The notes: generated by a model not told the origin, from the letters alone. A stretch of DNA of 64,000 bases from Streptomyces regalis (GCF_001509475.1 NZ_LLZG01000115.1:148876-212875); one strand, 5' to 3'; shown: positions 1-7,754, counted from the first letter of the stretch. Translations and numbers: made by a program.

Positions 1-1920
1 ACCCGCAAGGTGAAGGAGTTCTTCATCGCCATCAAGCTGGACCGCGAGGTGACCAAGGACGAGATCCTCGAGGGCTACCTCAACACCAGCTTCTTCGGCC
101 GCAACGCCTACGGCATCCAGGCCGCCGCCCAGGCCTACTACGGCATGGACGCCAAGGACCTCGACCCGGCCCGCGCCGCCTACCTGGCCGCGCTGGTCAA
201 CGCGCCCAGCGAGTACGACGTGGTCGCCCACCCGGAGAACAAGGCCGCGGCCGTGGCCCGTTGGAACTACGTCCTCGACGGCATGGTCACCAAGGGCTGG
301 CTGTCCGAGAGCAAGCGGGCGGGCATGAAGTTCCCGATGCCGAAGGAGGCCGCGACCTCCACCGGCCTGTCCGGGCAGCGCGGTTACATCGTGGGGATCG
401 TCAAGGACTATCTGACCAAGAACAAGATCGTCAGCGCGGAGGAACTGGAGGCCGGCGGCTACCGCGTCACCACCACCCTGCAGAAGGACAAGCAGAACGC
501 CTTCGTAGACGCCGTCAACGACCAGCTGATGTCCAAGCTGGACAAGAAGAACAACAAGGTCGACAACTACGTCCGCGCGGGCGGCGCCTCCGTCGACCCG
601 AAGACCGGCAAGGTCGTCGCGATGTACAACGGCATCGACTACGTGAAGCAGTACACCCCGAACGCCACCCGCCGGGACTTCCAGGTCGGCTCCACCTTCA
701 AGCCGTTCGTGTTCACCTCGGCCGTGCAGAACGAGTCGACCACGCAGGACGGCCGCACGATCACCCCGAACACGATCTACGACGGCACCAACAAGCGCCC
801 CGTCCAGGGCTGGACCGGGGGCGCCTACGCCCCCGAGAACGAGGACCAGTACTCCTACGGCAACATCAACGTCCGTACGGCCACCGACAAGTCCGTCAAC
901 TCCGTGTACGCGCAGATGGCCGTCGACGTGGGTCCCGAAAAGGTGAAGGACACCGCGGTCGAGCTCGGCCTGCCGTCCACCACCCCGGAGTTGTACCCGT
1001 CCCCGTCCATCGCGCTCGGCGTGGCCACCGCCAGCGTCCTCGACATGGCGGAGGCCTACGCGACGCTCGCCAACCACGGCAAGCACGGCACATACACCAT
1101 GATCGAGAAGGTCACCAAGGACGGCGCCGACGTCATCGAGATGCCGGAGCGCAAGACCGCCCAGGTCATCAGCCGCGAGGCCGCCGACACCACGACCTCC
1201 GTCCTGCAGAGCGTCGTCGACAACGGCACCGCCACCGCCGCCCAGGCCGCCGGCCGCCCGGCGGCGGGCAAGACCGGTACGGCGGAGGAGGACCAGGCCG
1301 CCTGGTTCGCCGGCTACACCCCCGACCTCGCCACCGTCGTCGCCGTCATGGGCCAGGACCCGGTCACGGCCAAGCACAAGTCGCTGTATGGCGTGATGGG
1401 CCTCGACCGCATCAACGGCGGCGGCGCGCCCACCGACATCTGGGCCCAGTTCACCAAGGAGGCCCTGAAGGGCAAGCCGGTCAGCGACTTCGACCTGGAA
1501 CTCCAGGAGGGCGCCGACGTACCCCAGTACCCGACGACCGACCCGACCCAGGGCGACCAGGGCACCGGCGGCCAGGACAACGGCGGCACCACCGGGGACA
1601 CCACCACCGGCGGCCAGGACACCGAGGGCCAGACCGGCGGCGAGACGCCGGGCCAGACGGACGGCGGCACGACGGGCGACACGACGACCGGCGGCACGAC
1701 CGACGGGACGGACGGGGGTACGACCACCGACGGCGGCACCACCGGCGGCACCACCGACGGAGCCACGACCGACGGAGGCACCACGGGCGATACGACCACC
1801 GGCGGGACGGACACCGGCGGCAGCACGGGCGGCGACACCACGACCGGCGGCGCGGACACCGGAGGCGGAGGAACGACGGGAACCACGGGCGGCCCGCGGA
1901 ACACGCTCCTCCGGGAGTGA
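1..1920 (+). CDS. Class A penicillin-binding protein (glycosyltransferase/transpeptidase), 5' end missing
   Basis: The frame is open from base 1 and the gene starts upstream of the window. The first ~130 codons are the C-terminal part of a GT51 peptidoglycan glycosyltransferase (EGYLNTSFFGRNAYGIQAAA). The transpeptidase domain follows with all three motifs: STFK at 691-702, SVN at 892-900 and KTG at 1270-1278. It should polymerise and cross-link peptidoglycan outside the membrane. From about base 1540 to the stop the protein is a low-complexity tail of Gly, Thr, Asp and Gln, probably a wall-spanning spacer. Such tails are common on Streptomyces PBPs. The next gene is convergent. The N-terminus, membrane anchor and start are not visible, so the exact paralogue cannot be named. 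Confidence 0.93.
   Translation, partial: TRKVKEFFIAIKLDREVTKDEILEGYLNTSFFGRNAYGIQAAAQAYYGMDAKDLDPARAAYLAALVNAPSEYDVVAHPENKAAAVARWNYVLDGMVTKGWLSESKRAGMKFPMPKEAATSTGLSGQRGYIVGIVKDYLTKNKIVSAEELEAGGYRVTTTLQKDKQNAFVDAVNDQLMSKLDKKNNKVDNYVRAGGASVDPKTGKVVAMYNGIDYVKQYTPNATRRDFQVGSTFKPFVFTSAVQNESTTQDGRTITPNTIYDGTNKRPVQGWTGGAYAPENEDQYSYGNINVRTATDKSVNSVYAQMAVDVGPEKVKDTAVELGLPSTTPELYPSPSIALGVATASVLDMAEAYATLANHGKHGTYTMIEKVTKDGADVIEMPERKTAQVISREAADTTTSVLQSVVDNGTATAAQAAGRPAAGKTGTAEEDQAAWFAGYTPDLATVVAVMGQDPVTAKHKSLYGVMGLDRINGGGAPTDIWAQFTKEALKGKPVSDFDLELQEGADVPQYPTTDPTQGDQGTGGQDNGGTTGDTTTGGQDTEGQTGGETPGQTDGGTTGDTTTGGTTDGTDGGTTTDGGTTGGTTDGATTDGGTTGDTTTGGTDTGGSTGGDTTTGGADTGGGGTTGTTGGPRNTLLRE
1540..1917 (+). repeat. 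Gly/Thr-rich degenerate coding repeats in the PBP C-terminal tail
   Basis: Degenerate repeats of DGGTT, TGGT and GDTTTGG encode the last ~125 residues of the penicillin-binding protein. They carry no catalytic motif. Confidence 0.8.
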
Positions 1921-1933
1921 GCGCCGGCCCTGA

Positions 1934-2254
1934 TCAGTGACCGCTGGTCGCCTTCAGCCCCACCACGGCGACCAGCAGCAGACAGACGAAGAAGATCCGC
2001 GCGGCGGTGACCGGCTCCCCCAGCACCACCATGCCGACCACCGCCGCACCGGCCGCCCCGATTCCCACCCACACGCCGTAGGCGGTACCGATGGGCAGCG
2101 ACTTCGCGGCGTACGACAGCAGCAGCATGCTGGCCACGATGCCGGCGCCGGTGAACAGGCTGGGGAGAGGGCGGGTGAAACCGTCGGTGTACTTCATACC
2201 GATCGACCAGCCGACTTCGAGCAGACCCGCGACGAGAAGCAGAACCCAGGCCAT
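1934..2254 (-). CDS. sugE: SMR-family guanidinium exporter (Gdx/SugE type)
   Basis: A 106-residue protein with four membrane helices, the usual SMR size. Glu13 in GLLEVGW is the proton/substrate-coupling glutamate. WSIGMKYTDGFTR, SYAAKSLPIGTAYGVWVGIG and the GEP motif are of the Gdx/SugE subclass rather than EmrE. Such proteins export guanidinium by proton antiport. The ATG at 2254 is preceded by GGAGGTG, and an upstream in-frame ATG gives a non-homologous extension. A guanidine-III-like riboswitch at 2305-2347 on the same strand independently supports guanidinium as substrate. It ends 13 bp from the convergent PBP gene. Confidence 0.9.
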   Translation of the reverse strand: MAWVLLLVAGLLEVGWSIGMKYTDGFTRPLPSLFTGAGIVASMLLLSYAAKSLPIGTAYGVWVGIGAAGAAVVGMVVLGEPVTAARIFFVCLLLVAVVGLKATSGH

Positions 2255-2304
2255 GACAGGCACCTCCGAGACGTATCGACGCGAAGTCGACGGGTGAGCG
2301 GGGT

Positions 2305-2347
2305 GCGTCGTCTTTGCGTTCGTCCCGGTACGGCGCGTCTCGTCGGG
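2305..2347 (-). ncRNA. Guanidine-III (ykkC-III) riboswitch, candidate
   Basis: On the minus strand the RNA begins CCCGACGAGACGCGCCGUAC, then CGGG closes helix P1, then a linker and CAAAGACGACGC. The layout follows the Thermobifida fusca guanidine-III aptamer as remembered: P1, the ACGAG segment, GCGCCGUA and a 3' AAGACGGCGC-like pseudoknot strand. P1 is CCCG/CGGG here instead of CCGG/CCGG, a compensated change. The pseudoknot GCGCC/GACGC has one C-A mismatch. It lies about 50 nt before the SugE start. GCACC just after the aptamer can pair with GGTGC at the ribosome site, suggesting translational control. Confidence 0.75.
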
Positions 2348-2421
2348 TTCCTTCAAAGCTAGCAAGGAAACGGGAAAAGGGGCCGGTGACGATGGTCACC
2401 AGCCCCTCGAACCACTGAATC

Positions 2422-2462
2422 ACAGGTACCGCTGCCTTACAGGTACCGCTGTTTTACAGGTA
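2422..2462. repeat. 17-bp direct repeat across the groES-like stop
   Basis: Two consecutive 17-bp units (2422-2438 and 2439-2455) plus a partial third duplicate the last codons and stop of the GroES-like gene. On the minus strand TACCTGTAA recurs after the true stop. Confidence 0.8.
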
Positions 2463-2810
2463 GAGCCCCGTCGAGTCCTCCGCCCCCTCGAACCGGTCGG
2501 CGGCCACGGCATGCAGATCGCGTTCGCGCATGAGCACGTACGCGACCCCGCGCACCTCGACCTCGGCGCGGTCCTCCGGGTCGTACAGCACCCGGTCGCC
2601 GGTCTCCACGGTCCGTACGTTCTGCCCCACCGCGACGACCTCGGCCCAGGCCAGCCGACGGCCGACGGCCGCCGTGGCGGGGATCAGGATGCCGCCACCG
2701 GAACGCCGCTCGCCCTCGCTGGTGTCCTGCCGCACGAGTACACGGTCGTGCAGCATCCGGATGGGCAGCTTGTCGTGGTGGCTGCTGTGCTCGTTTCTGT
2801 TGGCGCTCAC
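2454..2810 (-). CDS. GroES-like co-chaperonin domain protein
   Basis: A 118-residue protein with a GroES fold signature: LHDRVLVRQD near residue 22, then GGGILIP, AEVVAVGQNVRTVETGDRVLYDP and an acidic C-terminus. The mobile-loop region SEGERRSGGGILIP is present. No GroEL gene is adjacent, so this is a stand-alone GroES paralogue and need not work with GroEL. The GTG at 2810 is chosen because it is followed by SANRNEHSSHHDKLPIRML and then the conserved domain; upstream sequence in frame is not protein-like. The DUF3618 gene lies 56 bp upstream in the same direction and may be cotranscribed. Confidence 0.8.
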   Translation of the reverse strand: MSANRNEHSSHHDKLPIRMLHDRVLVRQDTSEGERRSGGGILIPATAAVGRRLAWAEVVAVGQNVRTVETGDRVLYDPEDRAEVEVRGVAYVLMRERDLHAVAADRFEGAEDSTGLYL

Positions 2811-2865
2811 GCCTTTGAACCTACCTGCCTTTGCCGCGTCCGTACGCCGGTGGGTCCGCCGTCGC

Positions 2866-3195
2866 TCAGTCCCTGCGGCGCCGGGTGCCGAGGGCCAGCA
2901 GCCCCACGAGACCCACGGCGACGAGCGCGACGGGCACGATGCGCTCCAGGCGGGGCGCGCCGTCCTCGTCGGTGAACGTGGCCCGCACATCGCTCACGGC
3001 CCGGTTGACCCCGACGTAGGCCCGTCCGAGCGTGTGGTCGATGTTCGAGACGACCTTGGCCTTGGCGTCGCCGACGATCGTCTTCGGGTGCACGCGCACC
3101 CCGATCTCGTCGAGCGTCTCGGCCAGCACTGCGCGGCGGCGCTTGATGTCCGCCTCGATCTGCGCCGGTGTTCTGGTGTCCGACGTGTCCGCCAC
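2866..3195 (-). CDS. DUF3618 membrane-anchored protein
   Basis: A 109-residue protein with the DUF3618 pattern: DTRTPAQIEADIKRRRAVLA at the N-terminus, predicted helical, then HPKTIVGDAKAKV. A single hydrophobic segment, IVPVALVAVGLVGLLALG, lies near the C-terminus and is followed by RRRRD, which would keep the N-terminal part cytoplasmic. The family is widespread in actinobacteria near envelope genes; its function is not known to me. It is divergent from the bcp gene, with starts about 95 bp apart. Confidence 0.8.
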   Translation of the reverse strand: MADTSDTRTPAQIEADIKRRRAVLAETLDEIGVRVHPKTIVGDAKAKVVSNIDHTLGRAYVGVNRAVSDVRATFTDEDGAPRLERIVPVALVAVGLVGLLALGTRRRRD

Positions 3196-3290
3196 CGTAC
3201 GGCCTCCGAAGTGAAGCTGATGCTGTTTCCGGACAGTCTGTCAGCTCCACGCCGGACCGCACTGTCAGGCTCCCCGGTTACGCTGGTCCG

Positions 3291-3758
3291 ATGAGCGAGC
3301 GACTCCAGCCGGGGGACGTGGCCCCCGCCTTCACCCTGCCCGACGCCGATGGCAACGAGGTGTCCCTGTCGGACCACAAGGGCCGCAAGGTCATCGTCTA
3401 CTTCTACCCGGCCGCACTGACGCCCGGCTGCACCAAGCAGGCCTGCGACTTCACGGACAACCTGGAACTGCTGGCCGGCGCCGGGTACGACGTGATCGGC
3501 GTCTCCCCCGACAAGCCGGAGAAGCTCGCCAAGTTCCGCGACCAGGAGTCCCTGAAGATCACGCTGCTCGCCGACCCGGAGAAGTCCGTCACCGAGTCCT
3601 ACGGGGCCTACGGCGAGAAGAAGAACTACGGCAAGACGTACATGGGCGTCATCCGGTCCACGGTGATCGTGGACGAGGAGGGCAAGGTCGAGCGGGCGCT
3701 GTACAACGTGCGGGCGACGGGGCATGTGGCCAAGATCATCAAGGATCTGGGGATCTGA
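3291..3758 (+). CDS. bcp: Thioredoxin-dependent peroxiredoxin, Bcp/PrxQ type
   Basis: A 155-residue peroxiredoxin of normal length. The peroxidatic cysteine is Cys47 in the TPGCTKQACDF motif, with the resolving cysteine Cys52 five residues later, the atypical 2-Cys Bcp arrangement. It reduces hydrogen and alkyl hydroperoxides using thioredoxin in the cytoplasm. The ATG at 3291 starts MSERLQPGDVAPAF, the normal family N-terminus; a longer upstream frame is not conserved in character. A strong hairpin with a T-run follows at 3781-3812. Confidence 0.95.
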   Translation: MSERLQPGDVAPAFTLPDADGNEVSLSDHKGRKVIVYFYPAALTPGCTKQACDFTDNLELLAGAGYDVIGVSPDKPEKLAKFRDQESLKITLLADPEKSVTESYGAYGEKKNYGKTYMGVIRSTVIVDEEGKVERALYNVRATGHVAKIIKDLGI

Positions 3759-3780
3759 GGCGGCTCTCACCGACTGGAAG

Positions 3781-3812
3781 CGGCCCGGACCGGGGTGACC
3801 TGGTCCGGGCCG
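3781..3812 (+). terminator. Rho-independent terminator of bcp
   Basis: CGGCCCGGACC and GGTCCGGGCCG form a perfect 11-bp stem with a 10-nt loop, followed by TTT, 22 bp after the bcp stop. Confidence 0.9.
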
Positions 3813-3906
3813 TTTGCATTTCGGGCGTGACTGTCCGATAAGCGGTTCGTTACTCCGTGCGAGGCCACGAACGCGTGGGCGAGCACGGAGGAACGGAGGG
3901 GGCTCG

Positions 3907-4548
3907 ATGGGGGCCGGTGCGTACACCAAGGAGCGGCTGGAGGAGGCGGCTCGGGGGGCGCGGACATTGTCTGAGGCGTTGGGGAGGTTGGGGGTGGATC
4001 CGAAGAGCTCGACGCGGCGGTACGTCTTCGAGCGGATGAAGAAGCTGAGGGTGGACGTCTCACACTTCGAGCGGGAAGGGGTGAAGTGGACACGGGAGAT
4101 CCTTCAGGAGGCGGTTTCGGCGTCGACGAACATGTGCGACGTGTTGCGGCATCTCGGGCTGGAGGTCGTCGGCGGGCACCACACGCACATCAGCCGCCGG
4201 ATCAAGGCGTACGGCATCGACGTTTCGCACTTCCAGGTTCCGACACAGCGGGGAAAGGTCCGGCGCCCCCGAACGCCAGAGGCTCTGCTTGTCGACCAGC
4301 CGGTCGGCCAGGCGCGGCGCATCCCGAGTGATCGGCTCAGATGGGCGATGACGGCGACTGGCATGCCGGAGCGGTGCGCCAGGTGCGGAACCGACGCGGT
4401 CTGGCGAGGGCACCCGCTCCCTCTGGAGATCGACCACATCGACGGCAACTGGCGGGACAACCGCATCAAGAACCTGCGGTTCCTGTGCCCCAACTGCCAT
4501 TCGACAATGGATAGTTACCGGGGTCGCGGCAAAGGCAGGGCTTCATGA
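3907..4548 (+). CDS. HNH endonuclease with tandem N-terminal DNA-binding-like repeats (1)
   Basis: A 213-residue protein. Two copies of a ~55-residue module (YTKERLEEA...LGV...DVSHFE, and WTREILQEA...LGL...GIDVSHF) precede a C-terminal HNH nuclease. The nuclease has CARCG, LEIDHIDGNWRDNRIKNLRF and CPNCH, that is HNH plus a CxxC...CxxC zinc site. The paired modules look like a DNA-recognition region, which is an inference. The ATG at 3907 follows GGAGGGG. The stop overlaps the next start (ATGA at 4545-4548), so the two HNH paralogues should be translationally coupled. The target site and biological role are unknown. Confidence 0.85.
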   Translation: MGAGAYTKERLEEAARGARTLSEALGRLGVDPKSSTRRYVFERMKKLRVDVSHFEREGVKWTREILQEAVSASTNMCDVLRHLGLEVVGGHHTHISRRIKAYGIDVSHFQVPTQRGKVRRPRTPEALLVDQPVGQARRIPSDRLRWAMTATGMPERCARCGTDAVWRGHPLPLEIDHIDGNWRDNRIKNLRFLCPNCHSTMDSYRGRGKGRAS

Positions 4549-5240
4549 GCAGCGGCGTGCGGTACACGCGGGAGCGGCTGACCGAAGCCGCCGCGCAGTG
4601 CTCCGACATCGACGAGGTCATCGCCTTCTTCGGCATCCGGCCGTACGGCCAACTGCGCCGCCATCTCTTCCGACGCTTCGATCATTTCGGGATCGACGTC
4701 TCGCACATGCCCCGTCAGAGGCGAGTGAGGGCAGCACCCACCAGGCCGACCGCCGACGAGTTGCGCCGAGCGGTCGAAGGAGCAACTTCCATAGCGGGTA
4801 CGCTCCGCGCGCTGGGGATGGAGCCCTACAACACCAGGCTGCGGGCTCAGCTCCGCTGCTGGGTGACCGAGGACGCTCTCGACACCACCCACTTCCTGGG
4901 GCAGGCACATCAACGTGGCGGCCCGGGCACCACGCCGCTCAGGCGCGCCAGGGACATCCTGGTCCAGCACGACGGCACCCGTCGAACGAGAACCCATCTG
5001 CTCCGCAGGGCACTCCTGGAAGTAGGCATGCCCGAGGAGTGCGCCGCGTGCGGAACCGGGCCGGAGTGGCTCGGCTCGCCCATGACGCTGGAGGTCGATC
5101 ACATCAACGGGGACTGGAGCGACGACCGGCGCGAGAACCTGCGGTTCCTGTGCCCCAACTGTCACGCGATCACCAGCACATGGTGCAGGGGAGGCAACAG
5201 GCCGCGACCGAGTACCAGTAAGCTGTACGTGGGGCCGTAG
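4545..5240 (+). CDS. HNH endonuclease with tandem N-terminal repeats (2), paralogue overlapping a tRNA
   Basis: A 231-residue paralogue of the preceding gene. It again has two modules (YTRERLTEA...GIDVSHM, and TADELRRAVEG...LGM...DTTHFL) and a C-terminal HNH domain with CAACG, LEVDHINGDWSDDRRENLRF and CPNCH. The first module lacks the conserved pattern in places, so the copies have diverged. The stop codon TAG at 5238-5240 lies inside the following tRNA gene, just after its acceptor strand. Either the C-terminus ran into the tRNA or the gene pair arrived at the tRNA. Both HNH active-site cores look intact. Confidence 0.85.
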   Translation: MSSGVRYTRERLTEAAAQCSDIDEVIAFFGIRPYGQLRRHLFRRFDHFGIDVSHMPRQRRVRAAPTRPTADELRRAVEGATSIAGTLRALGMEPYNTRLRAQLRCWVTEDALDTTHFLGQAHQRGGPGTTPLRRARDILVQHDGTRRTRTHLLRRALLEVGMPEECAACGTGPEWLGSPMTLEVDHINGDWSDDRRENLRFLCPNCHAITSTWCRGGNRPRPSTSKLYVGP

Positions 5241-5306
5241 CCCAATTTGGCAGGAGGCACCACTTTTAGGTAGTGGACAGTGCGAGTTCGAGTCTCGTCG
5301 GCCCCA
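5231..5306 (+). tRNA. tRNA with anticodon UAG (Leu-type), class I shape without a long variable arm
   Basis: The 76-nt cloverleaf has a perfect acceptor stem (GGGGCCG/CGGCCCC, 5231-5237 and 5299-5305) and discriminator A5306. It also has a perfect anticodon stem CCACT/AGTGG and a T arm GCGAG-TTCGAGT-CTCGT. The anticodon loop TTTAGGT gives anticodon UAG, which would read Leu CUA. The variable region is only 5 nt (ACAGT), whereas bacterial tRNA-Leu normally has a long variable arm. The D stem is 3 bp (GCC/GGC) with a 13-nt loop. CCA is not encoded. It may be an atypical tRNA-Leu, a non-canonical tRNA or a degenerating gene. Confidence 0.8.
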
Positions 5307-5311
5307 CTTTC

Positions 5312-5342
5312 AGGGCGCGGCTCCCCACGGGCGCCGCGCCCT
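5312..5342. terminator. Bidirectional terminator between the tRNA and rdgB
   Basis: AGGGCGCGGC (5312-5321) and GCCGCGCCCT (5333-5342) form a perfect 10-bp stem between the tRNA and the convergent rdgB gene. Confidence 0.8.
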
Positions 5343-5365
5343 TCGGCTTTCTTGCGTGCCCTGCC

Positions 5366-5968
5366 TCAGCCCAACAGCTCCCGCACCACAGGCACCAGCG
5401 CCCGAAACGCCTTCCCTCGATGGCTGATCGCGTTCTTCTCCCCCGGAGTCAACTGCGCGCACGTCCGCGTCTCCCCCTCCGGCTGGAGGATCGGGTCGTA
5501 CCCGAAGCCGTTCGTGCCCACCGGCGCATGCCGCAGTACGCCCCGCAGCTGCCCCTCGACCACCCGTTCCGTGCCGTCAGGCAGGGCCAGCGCCGCCGCG
5601 CACGCGAAGTGCGCCCCCCGATGCGCGTCGTCGATGTCGGCGAGCTGGGCCAGCAGCAGCTCCAGGTTCGCGCGGTCGTCGCCGTGCTTCCCGGCCCAGC
5701 GGGCCGAGAAGATGCCGGGGGCGCCGTTCAGGACGTCGACGCACAGGCCCGAGTCGTCGGCGACTGCGGGCAGTCCCGTCGCCTGGGCCAGGGCGTGGGC
5801 CTTCAGCAGGGCGTTCTCGGCGAAGGTGACGCCGGTTTCCTTGACGTCGGGGATGTCCGGGTAGGCGTCCGCGCCGACGAGGTCGTGGTGCAGGCCTGCG
5901 TCGGCGAGGATCGCCCTGAGCTCGGTGATCTTTCCGGCGTTGCGGGTGGCGAGGATGAGGCGGGTCAT
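5366..5968 (-). CDS. rdgB: Non-canonical purine NTP pyrophosphatase (RdgB/HAM1)
   Basis: A 200-residue protein of the ITPase family at the usual length. The N-terminal ILATRNAGK substrate motif, VADDSGLCVDVLNGAPGIFSARWAG and the C-terminal NAISHRGKAF motif are intact. It hydrolyses dITP, ITP and XTP to the monophosphate plus pyrophosphate and so keeps deaminated purines out of DNA and RNA. rph lies upstream on the same strand, with a lipoprotein gene between. rdgB and rph are neighbours in many actinobacteria. Confidence 0.96.
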   Translation of the reverse strand: MTRLILATRNAGKITELRAILADAGLHHDLVGADAYPDIPDVKETGVTFAENALLKAHALAQATGLPAVADDSGLCVDVLNGAPGIFSARWAGKHGDDRANLELLLAQLADIDDAHRGAHFACAAALALPDGTERVVEGQLRGVLRHAPVGTNGFGYDPILQPEGETRTCAQLTPGEKNAISHRGKAFRALVPVVRELLG

Positions 5969-6002
5969 GGACCCCAGTATCGCTGGGGTCCAGAGCTGCC
6001 TG

Positions 6003-6407
6003 TTATGAGGTGCAGACCTTGGTCAGCTCGCCGGCCGCGTCGGTGACCGGGCTGATGTCCGGGGTCTCGTCGCCGTTCTTGACGGCGTCGCGGACGTTGG
6101 TGACGGCCTGCTGGAGATCGTCCACCGCCTTGTTGACGTCGGCGTCGTCCGTCTTGTCGCCGATCTTGTCGAGGTTCTTGTCGATGGAGGTCAGCGACTC
6201 CTCGAGCTGCGTCGGGTCGTTCGCGGCGCTCTCCACGGCCTGCTGGAGTTCGGTGACGCTGTCGGCGATGGCGTCGGCGGTCTGGACGCAGTCCAGCGCC
6301 TTGTTGACAGCGTCGCAGCCGGTGGTCAGCCCGGCCGTCAGTCCGACAGCCGCAACGGCTGCGGCGGCTATGGCGATACGGCTCCAGCGGCGTCGGCTCG
6401 TGGCCAT
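6003..6407 (-). CDS. Small secreted lipoprotein with helical repeats
   Basis: A 134-residue protein. MATSRRRWSR is followed by a hydrophobic core and a lipobox-like TTGC, so it is probably a lipoprotein. The mature part is predicted helical, with recurring DLQQAV/ELQQAV segments and many Asp and Lys. No enzyme motif is seen. The ATG at 6407 has GGAGGGAA upstream; a longer frame from 6488 lacks a signal peptide. It sits between rdgB and rph on the same strand. Function unknown. Confidence 0.75.
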   Translation of the reverse strand: MATSRRRWSRIAIAAAAVAAVGLTAGLTTGCDAVNKALDCVQTADAIADSVTELQQAVESAANDPTQLEESLTSIDKNLDKIGDKTDDADVNKAVDDLQQAVTNVRDAVKNGDETPDISPVTDAAGELTKVCTS

Positions 6408-6557
6408 GGTTGACGTTCCCTCCCTGCTCCCAGGCCTCGCAGGGCCCCCGTTGGTCACTGGCCGGGCGTACAGCGGTATGCCGTACACCCGTACCCCTAG
6501 TGACGCCAGGAAGGGCTGCAGGGTTGCCTGGTGCTGCGGCTCTTCTTGGTGCGTCCT

Positions 6558-7313
6558 TTACTTTTCGAGGACGGTATCAAGTGCCTTGCGCTGCGCTTCC
6601 GCCAGCTCCCCGCAGCCCGAAACGGCAAGGTCCAGCAGGGAGTTGAGCTCGTCGCGGGCGAAGGGCTCGGCCTCGGCGGTGCCCTGGACCTCGACGAAGC
6701 GGCCGTCGCCGGTGCAGACGACGTTCATGTCAGTGTCGGCCTTCACGTCCTCCTCGTAGCAGAGGTCGAGGAGCGGTACGCCGCCGACGATGCCGACCGA
6801 GACGGCGCTCACCGTGCCGGTGAGCGGCTTGCGGCCGGGCTTGATCAGCTTCTTGCCCTGGGCCCAGGAGACGGCGTCGGCGAGGGCGACGTAGGCGCCG
6901 GTGATGGCCGCCGTACGCGTGCCGCCGTCGGCCTGGAGGACGTCGCAGTCGAGGACGATCATGTTCTCGCCGAGCGCCTTGTAGTCGATGACCGCGCGCA
7001 GGGAACGGCCGATGAGGCGGCTGATCTCGTGGGTACGGCCGCCGATCTTGCCCCGGACGGACTCGCGGTCACCGCGGGTGTTGGTGGCGCGCGGCAGCAT
7101 GGCGTACTCCGCGGTGACCCAGCCCTCGCCACTGCCCTTGCGCCAGCGCGGGACGCCTTCGGTGAAGGAGGCGGTGCACAGGACCTTCGTGTCGCCGAAG
7201 GAGACGAGGACGGAGCCCTCTGCGTGCTTGCTCCAGGCACGTTCGATGGTGACCGGGCGGAGCTGTTCGGGGGTACGGCCGTCGATTCGAGGAATTGAGG
7301 AGGTAGCTGCCAT
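6558..7313 (-). CDS. rph: Ribonuclease PH
   Basis: A 251-residue phosphorolytic 3'-5' exoribonuclease that trims tRNA 3' ends. [41 protein letters not shown], the [20 protein letters not shown] phosphate/substrate region and the [15 protein letters not shown] motif are all present. Length is slightly over the usual ~240 because of the N-terminal MAATSS. It is the first gene of a minus-strand group that also contains the lipoprotein gene and rdgB. A terminator from nagF lies just upstream. Confidence 0.97.
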   Translation of the reverse strand: MAATSSIPRIDGRTPEQLRPVTIERAWSKHAEGSVLVSFGDTKVLCTASFTEGVPRWRKGSGEGWVTAEYAMLPRATNTRGDRESVRGKIGGRTHEISRLIGRSLRAVIDYKALGENMIVLDCDVLQADGGTRTAAITGAYVALADAVSWAQGKKLIKPGRKPLTGTVSAVSVGIVGGVPLLDLCYEEDVKADTDMNVVCTGDGRFVEVQGTAEAEPFARDELNSLLDLAVSGCGELAEAQRKALDTVLEK

Positions 7314-7340
7314 GGCGTGAGCCTAGCCGCACATACGGAA

Positions 7341-7369
7341 GGGGCCCCTCCCGCGGTGGGAAGGGGCCC
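7341..7369 (-). terminator. Terminator after nagF
   Basis: An inverted repeat GGGGCCCCTCCC / GGGAAGGGGCCC with a 5-nt loop and one bulged A lies between the nagF stop and the rph start. Confidence 0.75.
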
Positions 7370-7402
7370 TCAGGGGCTGAAGCCCGGGACGATGCCCGCG
7401 CT

Positions 7403-7636
7403 TCACATCATGTCTTCGATCTCCGCCGCGATCGGGTCGGCGTCGGTGCCGATGACGACCTGGATGGCGCTGCCCATCTTCACGACACCGTGCGCGCCGG
7501 CGGCCTTCAGGGCGGTCTCGTCGACCAGCGAGGGGTCGCTGACCTCGGTGCGGAGTCGGGTGATGCAACCCTCGATCTCCTCGATGTTGTCGATGCCGCC
7601 GAGCCCGGCGACGATCTTCTCAGCCTTGCTGGCCAT
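7403..7636 (-). CDS. nagF: PTS glucose/GlcNAc-family EIIB component
   Basis: A 77-residue single-domain EIIB. Cys24 in the EGCITRLR motif is the phosphorylation site. It passes phosphate from EIIA (Crr, not in this window) to the sugar carried by the EIIC proteins NagE1/NagE2, and is cytoplasmic. The ATG at 7636 begins MASKAEKIVAGLGG, the family N-terminus; an upstream in-frame GTG/ATG adds residues with no homologous character. It is divergent from nagE1, and the dre site at 7755-7770 between them could serve both. Matches S. coelicolor NagF by context and sequence. Confidence 0.93.
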   Translation of the reverse strand: MASKAEKIVAGLGGIDNIEEIEGCITRLRTEVSDPSLVDETALKAAGAHGVVKMGSAIQVVIGTDADPIAAEIEDMM

Positions 7637-7754
7637 GTTCCTTCTCCCTGATCCGAACCGCTTTGTCGCAGTAACCCACAGTTGGCCCATCTTCGCGAGC
7701 GGTCATGTCGTACGTGCCCAAGGATGACGTTCACGACAACGGAACCGTCCGCCG

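Noticed and set aside
1314..2423. Long minus-strand open frame opposite the PBP tail and SMR gene
   Set aside because: Its composition mirrors the Gly/Thr repeats of the real + strand gene and it has no domain.
5240..5366. Integrated element with attachment site at the tRNA 3' end
   Set aside because: No duplicated tRNA end, integrase or GC shift is seen; the HNH genes are on the 5' side.
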